A stretch of DNA of 64,000 nucleotides from Verrucomicrobiota bacterium. Lineage in GTDB: Bacteria; Verrucomicrobiota; Verrucomicrobiia; Opitutales; Opitutaceae. The stretch lies in the NCBI GenBank assembly GCA_023433275.1, contig JAEZDN010000144.1:1-64000 (forward strand), given 5' to 3'. This document shows positions 58,075 through 64,000 of this stretch, in pieces. The notes under the pieces were generated by a model. The model searched no databases. It was not told where the DNA came from and worked only from the letters and a program-made list of their open reading frames with translations. Position 1 is the stretch's first letter. Every line of letters starts with the position of its first letter. The position numbers and the translations under genes are program-made.

Positions 58075-58518
58075 ATGAAAACCATCACCTCGCTCGCTTT
58101 CGGCCTGCTCCTCGCGGGCTCGCTTTCCGCCCAATCCTGGACGCCCGTGCCGCCGTCGGATAATCCGCAGGCGGATCTTCCCGTGCGGCTCGATCCCTCG
58201 TCGCCGCTCGATTCCCTCGAGGAGCAATTGAAAAACGCCTCCTTCGACCAGCGCGGCGCCCTCGCCACCGCCTTCGACACCGTCAACCGCTCGGTCGAGG
58301 CCCGTGTCGCTGAGCTGCGCAATTACGGCGCGGAGCTGAACGACGCGGCCACCGGCAACCTCTCCGAGGCACGCGACTTCGGCCGCCAGACTTTTCGTGA
58401 CATGTCGCTGACCACCGAGGAATCGTGGCAAACCGCGCGGCACAACGCCCTGATGGCCCTGCGGAAAATCCGGAATTCCCTCGAGACACTCCAGCGCACC
58501 GCCACGACGCAGTCCTGA
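58075..58518 (+). CDS. Small exported helical protein of unknown function
   Basis: The 147-residue protein has a clear signal peptide (residues 1-21, Leu-Leu-Leu-Ala-Gly-Ser-Leu-Ser-Ala-Gln). The mature part is Pro/Ser-rich at first, then a long amphipathic helix pair (about 55-145: Ser-Leu-Glu-Glu-Gln-Leu, Ala-Leu-Ala-Thr-Ala-Phe-Asp-Thr-Val, Asn-Ala-Leu-Met-Ala-Leu-Arg-Lys-Ile-Arg) without Cys. A periplasmic stress role is conceivable but not shown. The ATG at 58075 is preferred because the 49 codons before it lack protein-like composition and would bury the signal. Confidence 0.72.
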   Translation: MKTITSLAFGLLLAGSLSAQSWTPVPPSDNPQADLPVRLDPSSPLDSLEEQLKNASFDQRGALATAFDTVNRSVEARVAELRNYGAELNDAATGNLSEARDFGRQTFRDMSLTTEESWQTARHNALMALRKIRNSLETLQRTATTQS

Positions 58519-58819
58519 GTCGCGACCTATCCGCCCGACCGTGGCACGCCGCGCTCCAACTGGAGCCGCGCCGCCGCGTCCTCGCGCCTGCTCCCCGTTC
58601 GCTCTTTTGTGGGCCGGGTGCCCTCACCCGGCATTCCTCGTCGCCGTGAGCCACCCCTCTTGCCCCGCAATTCCGCTCATCGGAAATATTCCGCTGAGCT
58701 TGGCCTAGCTCCCCCCGATGGCACGGAGCGCCGCGCGCGCGTATGCTGTATGCTGTCTCCTCCATCAGAATATCGACGCGGCCGGCGCGCCGCCTCGCAA
58801 ACCTCCAACCCGCCATCCC
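58519..58819. other. Intergenic region with a hairpin and a small tandem duplication
   Basis: About 300 bases hold no gene I can support. GCCGGGTG-CCCT-CACCCGGC (58613-58632) is a perfect 8-base-pair hairpin about 95 bases after the stop of the exported protein, possibly a terminator or a short dispersed repeat. TATGCTG occurs twice in direct tandem at 58742-58755. The ferritin-like gene starts at 58820. Confidence 0.5.
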
Positions 58820-59326
58820 ATGTCGAAGCTCAAATCCCTCCGGGACCTCTACATCGAACAACTCAAGGATCTCCACAGCGCCGAGCTCCAGCTGACCAAG
58901 GCATTGCCCGAATTGGCCCGCGCGGCCAGCGACCCGGCGCTCAAGGCGGCATTTGAGGAACATTTGGAGCAGACCAAAATTCATGTGGAGCGGCTCGAGG
59001 GAATCTGTCGCGAGCTCGATGTCTCGCCGAAGGGCCACCGGTGCAAGGCCATGAAGGGCCTGATCGCCGAGGGAAAAGAAATGATGGCGGAATCCGCGGA
59101 GCCCGCCGTGCGCGACGCCGGCCTGATCGCGGCCGCCCAGCGGGTCGAACATTACGAAATCGCCGGCTATGGCTGCGTACGCGCCTATGCCGCGGTGCTC
59201 GGCGACCAGGCGACCGAACTCCTCCAGCAAACGCTCGACGAGGAGGCCGACGCCGATCATCGCCTGACCGAGATCGCCTCCACGCTGAATCTCGTCGCCG
59301 ACCGCAGCGCGACACTGACCGTCTGA
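58820..59326 (+). CDS. Ferritin-like DUF892 (YciE/YciF-family) protein
   Basis: The 168-residue protein begins Leu-Arg-Asp-Leu-Tyr-Ile-Glu-Gln-Leu-Lys-Asp-Leu-His-Ser-Ala-Glu, the DUF892 start, and has Glu-x6-Tyr/His-type metal ligands across four helices (Glu-Glu-His-Leu-Glu-Gln-Thr-Lys-Ile-His, Ala-Gln-Arg-Val-Glu-His-Tyr-Glu-Ile-Ala, Asp-Glu-Glu-Ala-Asp-Ala-Asp-His). Members form four-helix bundles with a di-iron-like site and are often stress-induced. The ATG at 58820 is preferred to an open frame 34 codons longer. Its neighbours look like stress genes too. Confidence 0.9.
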   Translation: MSKLKSLRDLYIEQLKDLHSAELQLTKALPELARAASDPALKAAFEEHLEQTKIHVERLEGICRELDVSPKGHRCKAMKGLIAEGKEMMAESAEPAVRDAGLIAAAQRVEHYEIAGYGCVRAYAAVLGDQATELLQQTLDEEADADHRLTEIASTLNLVADRSATLTV

Positions 59327-59335
59327 GCCGGACAA

Positions 59336-59475
59336 TTGGAGCTCGATACCGCAGCGTGCGCGGTCGAACCGGTCCGTTATAGGGCGCGTGGCTAGCCCAT
59401 GCCCCTGGTTCTCGCTGCGAAAGAGGGCGCGGTCGAGCCGCGCCCCTACATCCGACTGCACGGGTCCGGCTGAGC
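59336..59475. repeat. Palindromic dispersed repeat, copy 2 (left hairpin decayed)
   Basis: This copy aligns with 12644-12777. The right hairpin GGGCGCGG-TCGAG-CCGCGCCC (59425-59445) and the right outer arm (59434-59450) are identical to copy 1, while the left arm has diverged and its hairpin no longer pairs perfectly. It lies immediately after the ferritin-like gene. Both copies share a CCGCAG-containing left flank and a GACTGCA...TCCGGCT right flank, so the unit is larger than its palindrome. Confidence 0.8.
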
Positions 59476-59721
59476 CGGATTCACGCAGTTGAACGACAGA
59501 TGAACACCGATAGGAATGGGGACCGAGGCGGCGTCATCAGTGACCCAAACTTCATTTCACTGACCGCGAGTTCCTAATCGCTGCAAGCCATTCTGATCAG
59601 TGCGGATCTGTGTCTATCTGCGGTTTCCCTCTGAACTGTTCCAGCTGGAGCCCTAGGCGTTTCAAACTGCTCCACGCGAGCGCCCCTTTTTGGGTGTCGT
59701 CGGACACCTGACATGCCGGCT
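59476..59721. repeat. Inverted short dispersed motif in a non-coding gap
   Basis: CAGATGAACACCGATAGG (59497-59514) and the reverse complement of 59606-59623 (CCGCAGATAGACACAGAT) are related versions of a short CAGAT-rich sequence, facing one another about 90 bases apart. No open frame of protein-like composition or tRNA is present. The gap is about 245 bases and ends at the stop of the next kinase gene. Confidence 0.45.
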
Positions 59722-61872
59722 TCAGGCGGAATTCTTTCCCACGAATGCCTGGATCGCGCGCTCGAGCATTTCATACGTCACCGGTTTGGTCAGGTGCTCG
59801 ACGAATCCCGCCTCCCGGCTCTTCGCCACATCCTGCTCGGCGCCGTACCCGCTGAGGGCAATGCCCCTCAACCCGTAATCGGTGCTCAGCTTCTTCATCA
59901 GTTCGTAACCGCTGCCATCCGGCAATCCGAGATCGGATATCACGAACTCGAGGTCCTGGCGGCCCGCGAGCTTCAGCGCGCCGGCCACTGTGCCCGTTCC
60001 CACCACGCGATGACCGCGCTGGCGCAGCAGGTTCTCGAGCACCACCCGCGTCGCCTCGTGATCCTCGACCACGAGGATCGGACGTCGCGAAACAGCCGGC
60101 GCCTCCGCGGCCGCGGGCACGCCGGGCTGCAGTCGCGCCCCCTCCCCGTCCTTCGTTCCCTCATCCGCGATCTGGGGCAATTGGATCACCACCGTCGATC
60201 CGCGGTTCCGTCCCGGACTGAAGGCCTGCACGCTGCCCCCATGGAGCTGCATCAACAGGTGCGAAATGGCCAGCCCGAGACCAAGACCACCAAAGCGGTG
60301 GCTCCCCGGAGCCGTGGCGTGATCCCCTTGGGCAAACGGATGGAAGGCGCGGGACAACTCCTCCGGCGTCATGCCAATGCCTGAATCAGTGATCGTCACC
60401 GTCATCTCCTTGGTGCCACCCAGCGGGCGGGTCTCGACGCGGATGAACCCGTGCGGCGGGGTGAACTTCACCGCGTTCTTCAGGACATTCCAAAACACCT
60501 GCTGCAGGCGCACCGGATCGATCATCGCGAGGTGCCTTGCCCCCGCCGGCTCGACCGTGAGCGTGAGCTTCTTCTCCTGGATCTCCGCATGCATCGTGGC
60601 GATGGCATCGGTCAACACCGCCTGAACGTCACCGGGCCGGAGATCGAGCGTGAGCTTGCCCCGCGTGATCCGGGTGATGTCCAGCAGGTCATCGATCAGG
60701 CGCGCTTCCAGCAGCGCGTTCTTGGCGATGCAGGCGAAATCCTCCCGCACCTCCGGCGCCAGGTCCGGGTTGCCGGCCGCGGCGCTCGCGATGAGCAACA
60801 CGGGGTTCAGCGGGGTGCGCAGCTCGTGCGACAGCGCCGCCAGGAATTCATCCTTCGCCCGCGACGCGGCCATCGCCTCGTCCCGCGCGCTGAGCACCTG
60901 CGCCTCCGCGCGCTTGCGCACCGTGGTGTCGGCCATGACCGCCACCACGCTCGACACCTCATCCCCGCGCGACCGCTCGGGCTCGTACACGATGTGCATC
61001 CAATGCGGCCCGATCTGCTCGTCGGACAGCTCCAGCTCGAACTCGACGCGTTCGCCGGCGAGGGCGCGCTCGAGGTGCGGCCGGCAGGCGGTGTATGCGG
61101 GCGTGCCCATGATGCGGGGCAGCGACACCCCCACCGCCTCCTCCGGCCGCAGCCCGAAGCGCGCGGCGTAGGCGCGATTCACAAACTTGAACCGGTGGTG
61201 CCGGTCCACGTGCGCGAGGAAGATCGAGGCATGGTCGGCCACGAGCCGCAGTTGCGCCTCGCTGCCCCGCAGCGCCGCATTGGCCGCATTCAGCTCAAGC
61301 GTCCGGTGCTGGACGCGCAGCTCGAGCTCCTGGTTCAACTGCTGCAGGGACTCTTCCGCCAGCTGCCGCTGCTGAACTTCCCGCTGGAGTGCCGCGTGGC
61401 TGGCCGCGAGGGCCTGGTGCATGCGGTGAAGGTCCACGAAGACCGCCACCTTCGCGCGGAGCACCTGCGGGTTGACGGGCTTCGTGAGATAGTCGACGGC
61501 GCCCACGCCATAGCCCTCGAGCACCATCTTCTCGTCGGAGTAGTACGCCGTGAGAAAGAGGATCGGGATGTGCTGGTTGCGTTTGCGCTGCTTGATGAGG
61601 TTGGCCAGCTCGATGCCCGTCATCACGGGCATGTTGATGTCCAGCACCAGCACGGCGAAATCCTCCTCCACCAGCGCCAGCAGGGCCTGGTTGGCGGAAG
61701 TGGCCCGCACCAGGCGGTAGCCGGGCGCATACAGGATGCTCTCCAACACGTCCAGGTTGCGCGACTCATCGTCGACAATGAGGATGTTGACGGCGGTCCG
61801 GGCCGGATCGTGGGCTCCCGTCGGGGTCGCGGCGGGACTGGTTGGCATGGGCGTGAGGGCGTTTGATTTCAT
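59722..61872 (-). CDS. Hybrid histidine kinase: receiver, coiled coil, PAS, kinase, receiver
   Basis: The 716-residue protein has a receiver at its start (Leu-Ile-Val-Asp-Asp-Glu, phosphoacceptor in Leu-Val-Leu-Asp-Ile-Asn-Met-Pro), a coiled coil, a PAS domain (about 210-320), HisKA with His349, an HATPase domain (Asp-Ser-Gly-Ile-Gly-Met; Gly-Gly-Leu-Gly-Leu-Gly-Leu) and a C-terminal receiver. The HisKA-to-receiver part is closely related to that of the 50757 and 54420 kinases. It is followed upstream by another hybrid kinase with nine bases between, so they are co-transcribed. Confidence 0.94.
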   Translation of the reverse strand: MKSNALTPMPTSPAATPTGAHDPARTAVNILIVDDESRNLDVLESILYAPGYRLVRATSANQALLALVEEDFAVLVLDINMPVMTGIELANLIKQRKRNQHIPILFLTAYYSDEKMVLEGYGVGAVDYLTKPVNPQVLRAKVAVFVDLHRMHQALAASHAALQREVQQRQLAEESLQQLNQELELRVQHRTLELNAANAALRGSEAQLRLVADHASIFLAHVDRHHRFKFVNRAYAARFGLRPEEAVGVSLPRIMGTPAYTACRPHLERALAGERVEFELELSDEQIGPHWMHIVYEPERSRGDEVSSVVAVMADTTVRKRAEAQVLSARDEAMAASRAKDEFLAALSHELRTPLNPVLLIASAAAGNPDLAPEVREDFACIAKNALLEARLIDDLLDITRITRGKLTLDLRPGDVQAVLTDAIATMHAEIQEKKLTLTVEPAGARHLAMIDPVRLQQVFWNVLKNAVKFTPPHGFIRVETRPLGGTKEMTVTITDSGIGMTPEELSRAFHPFAQGDHATAPGSHRFGGLGLGLAISHLLMQLHGGSVQAFSPGRNRGSTVVIQLPQIADEGTKDGEGARLQPGVPAAAEAPAVSRRPILVVEDHEATRVVLENLLRQRGHRVVGTGTVAGALKLAGRQDLEFVISDLGLPDGSGYELMKKLSTDYGLRGIALSGYGAEQDVAKSREAGFVEHLTKPVTYEMLERAIQAFVGKNSA

Positions 61873-61881
61873 CAGCGCGGA

Positions 61882-64000
61882 TTACCGGTAGAGCCAGATC
61901 CGCAGGAGCGAGAGCAGCTCGTTCGTGTTGACCGGCTTGGCGATGTAGTCGGAGGCGCCGGCCGCCAGGCACTTCTCCCGGTCGCCCTTCATCGCCTTCG
62001 CGGTGAGGGCCAGGATCGGCAGGGCGCTGAACTCGGGGATGCGTCGGATCTCCCGCATGGTCTCATAGCCGTCCATGCCGGGCATCATGATGTCCATGAG
62101 GACGACGCTGATGTCCGAGTGCTCGCCGAGCAGCTCGATGGCCTGCCGGCCGTTCGTCGTGCTGATCACCTCCATCTCCTGGTTCTCGAGCACCGTCGTC
62201 AGCGCGAAGATGTTTCGCGCGTCATCGTCCACCACGAGCACCTTGCGGCGGCGCAGCACGTCGCTCGAGTTGTGCAGCTGGTCGAGCATCTTGCGCTTGG
62301 GCTCGGGCAGGGCCGCCACCTCGCGGTGCAGGAACAGCGCCGTCTCGTCGAACAGGCGCTCCGGTGACTGCACATCCTTCAGCACGATGCTCTTGGCCAC
62401 CGCGCGCAACTGCCGCTCCTCGTCCTTCGCGAGCTCCTTGCCGGTGAACACCACCACGGGAATCTCGCTCAGCGTCTGGTCACTGCGCAGCTTCTCCATC
62501 AACTCGAACCCGCTCATGTCCGGCAGGCGGAGGTCCAGCACGCAGCAATCAAAGGGCCGGTCGAGCAGCAGGTTGATGGCCTCGCGGCCGCTGGACGCGG
62601 TCACGATCTCGATGTCGCTGTGACCCAGCAGTTCCACGATGCTCTGGCGCTCGATCTCGTTGTCCTCGACCACCAGCAGGCGCTTGGTGCGCGGCTCGAT
62701 GAACTTCTTGATGCGGTCGAAGCACTGTTCCAATCCCTCCGACGTGGCCGGCTTGACCATGCAGGAGAACGCGCCGTGCGACAGGCCGTGCCGCCGCTCT
62801 TCCTCGGCGGAAAGCACCAGCACCGGGATGTGGCGCGTGGCGGGCCCGAGCTTCAGGTTGTTCAGGACCGTCCAGCCCAGCATGTCGGGCAGGAAGATAT
62901 CCAGCGTGATCGCCGTCGGCAGGTATTGCCGCGCCAGGGTGAGCGCCGCGTTGCCGCGGGTCGCCACGATGCCCTTGAAGCCTTTCTCGCGCGCCAGACT
63001 GAGCAGGATGCGGGCGTAATACGGATCGTCATCCACAATGAGGAGCGTCGGGTCGCCTGGGACCACGTGCTCGCGGTCGTCGGCGATGATTTCCTCGCGC
63101 GCCACCGGCAGGGCCACGGGGGACGACACCGCGGCCGGCAGGCTCGACACCGGCTCCATGTAGAAGAGCGGCAGGTAAAGCGTGAAGGAGCTTCCCTCGC
63201 CCGGCGTGCTCGTGAGCTTGATCTCGCCGCCAAGCAGCGAGGCCAGCTCGCGCGAGATGGCCAGGCCCAGCCCGGTGCCGCCGTACTTGCGGCTCGTGCC
63301 GGCGTCCGCCTGTTGGAACGCCTCGAAGATCAGCTTCTGCTTGTCCTGCGCGATGCCGATGCCGGTGTCGCTGATGTTGAAGGCGACCACCTTGGCGGCG
63401 CTGTTCAACACGGTGTGGATCGGGCTCCAGCCGTCCTGCGCCAGGCTCACGCTGATGCTCACGTGGCCCTGCGCGGTGAACTTGAATGCGTTCGACAGGA
63501 GGTTCTTCAGGATCTGCTGGAGACGCTTCGGATCGGTGATGATCGCGCGCGGCATCGACGGGTCGAACTCCACCTTGAACGGCAGGTTCTTGGCGTCGGC
63601 GATGTGGCGGAAGTTTCGCTCCACCGCCTCCCGCAGCGTCGTGAACGCAATCTCCTCGGCCTCGACGGTCACCGTGCCGGACTCGATCTTCGACAGGTCG
63701 AGGATGTCCGTGATCAGGTTCAAGAGGTCGGAACCGGACGAGTAGATGTTGCGGGCAAACTCCGTCTGCTTGGCCGTGAGGTTGCCCGCCGCATTCTCGG
63801 CCAGCTGCTGGCCCAGGATGAGGATCGAGTTCAGCGGGGTGCGGAGCTCGTGCGACATGTTGGCCAGGAACTCGGACTTGTACTTCGACGTGAGCGCCAG
63901 TTCGGCCGCCTTGTCCTCGAGCGCTCGGCGGGCCTGCTCGACCTCCTGGTTCTTGCGTTCCACCTCCACGTTCTGCTCGGCCAGCTGCCGCGCCTTCTGC
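61882..64000 (-). CDS. Hybrid histidine kinase with three receivers (5' end outside the window)
   Basis: The visible 706 or so residues lack the start, which lies past position 64000. A coiled coil (Gln-Leu-Ala-Glu-Gln-Asn-Val-Glu-Val-Glu-Arg) leads into HisKA with Met-Ser-His-Glu-Leu-Arg-Thr-Pro-Leu-Asn, an HATPase domain (Asp-Thr-Gly-Ile-Gly-Ile; Gly-Gly-Thr-Gly-Leu-Gly-Leu) and three receivers (Leu-Ile-Val-Asp-Asp-Asp; Val-Val-Glu-Asp-Asn-Glu; Val-Val-Asp-Asp-Asp-Ala), as in BarA/Rcs-like phosphorelays. The third receiver ends in Ala-Lys-Pro-Val, while the second has Leu-Lys-Asp at that place. The upstream domains cannot be seen. Confidence 0.94.
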   Translation of the reverse strand, partial: QKARQLAEQNVEVERKNQEVEQARRALEDKAAELALTSKYKSEFLANMSHELRTPLNSILILGQQLAENAAGNLTAKQTEFARNIYSSGSDLLNLITDILDLSKIESGTVTVEAEEIAFTTLREAVERNFRHIADAKNLPFKVEFDPSMPRAIITDPKRLQQILKNLLSNAFKFTAQGHVSISVSLAQDGWSPIHTVLNSAAKVVAFNISDTGIGIAQDKQKLIFEAFQQADAGTSRKYGGTGLGLAISRELASLLGGEIKLTSTPGEGSSFTLYLPLFYMEPVSSLPAAVSSPVALPVAREEIIADDREHVVPGDPTLLIVDDDPYYARILLSLAREKGFKGIVATRGNAALTLARQYLPTAITLDIFLPDMLGWTVLNNLKLGPATRHIPVLVLSAEEERRHGLSHGAFSCMVKPATSEGLEQCFDRIKKFIEPRTKRLLVVEDNEIERQSIVELLGHSDIEIVTASSGREAINLLLDRPFDCCVLDLRLPDMSGFELMEKLRSDQTLSEIPVVVFTGKELAKDEERQLRAVAKSIVLKDVQSPERLFDETALFLHREVAALPEPKRKMLDQLHNSSDVLRRRKVLVVDDDARNIFALTTVLENQEMEVISTTNGRQAIELLGEHSDISVVLMDIMMPGMDGYETMREIRRIPEFSALPILALTAKAMKGDREKCLAAGASDYIAKPVNTNELLSLLRIWLYR

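Noticed and set aside
1..64000. CRISPR arrays, insertion sequences, prophage or integrase genes, and tRNA-linked attachment sites
   Set aside because: None was found: no regularly spaced direct repeats, no transposase or integrase motifs, and gene content is chromosomal throughout.

Overview
The window reads as a contiguous stretch of a high-GC Gram-negative chromosome, most probably a member of the Verrucomicrobiota close to Opitutaceae. This is an inference from gene content: Rho with a long Gly/Asn-rich amino-terminal insertion, an OB-fold plus HD exoribonuclease, a VF530-family protein, type II secretion/type IV pilus genes without enterobacterial order, an outer-membrane barrel with a C-terminal Phe, and many multi-PAS hybrid kinases. 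No rRNA or tRNA gene, CRISPR array, insertion sequence or replication origin was recognised, so the lineage cannot be fixed from a marker.

Layout. 1-0.9 kb: a minus-strand unit (outer-membrane barrel plus the start of an exported protein) divergent from mntR, with a palindrome that closely matches the MntR box in the shared control region. 1.5-4.7 kb: a fused iron(III)-type ABC permease, an EamA exporter, an ACT protein and a VF530 protein. 4.8-7 kb: an exported RraA-like protein and a His/Tyr-rich lipoprotein. 7.1-10.6 kb: the late haem genes hemF-hemE-hemY. 10.6-12.8 kb: a conserved unknown, a YhaM-type exoribonuclease and a palindromic dispersed repeat. 12.8-21.1 kb: a minus-strand run coaE-rho-gspE-pilT-gspE-gspF. 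21.2-30.3 kb: mostly housekeeping and RNA genes (HD hydrolase, ComM-like ATPase, methyltransferase, MYG1 family, a secreted glycosidase-like protein, TrhO, a DEAD-box helicase, an S4 protein). 30.4-36.7 kb: cvfB and a tightly overlapping pseudopilin operon (gspC-like, G, H, I, J, K, L, M). 36.7-49.8 kb: a polysaccharide locus of three blocks (GT2 and nucleotidyltransferase; GT2, O-antigen ligase, GT4 and deacetylase; and an eight-gene minus-strand operon from a GT4 to FkbM). 49.9-57.2 kb: a LuxR-type response regulator divergent from three sensor kinases. 57.2-59.3 kb: a small stress-like set (disordered protein, small exported helical protein, DUF892 ferritin-like protein). 59.3-64 kb: a second copy of the palindromic repeat and two more hybrid kinases, the last cut by the window edge.

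How the parts may work together. The secretion ATPases and inner-membrane platform (12.8-18.6 kb) and the pseudopilins (31.3-36.7 kb) look like two halves of one envelope machine; no secretin is present. The pseudopilin operon runs in the same direction as, and only a few bases downstream of, a nucleotidyltransferase and a glycosyltransferase, which physically ties secretion to glycan synthesis. The regulator/kinase cluster lies directly upstream of the main polysaccharide operon, and its leader carries repeated CGTAG motifs and a hairpin abutting the first start codon, so control of polysaccharide production by this cluster is plausible but unproven. Homologous catalytic and receiver cores in three of the hybrid kinases point to local duplication.

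Limits: all family calls come from reading motifs in the translations. No database search, fold prediction or alignment was run.
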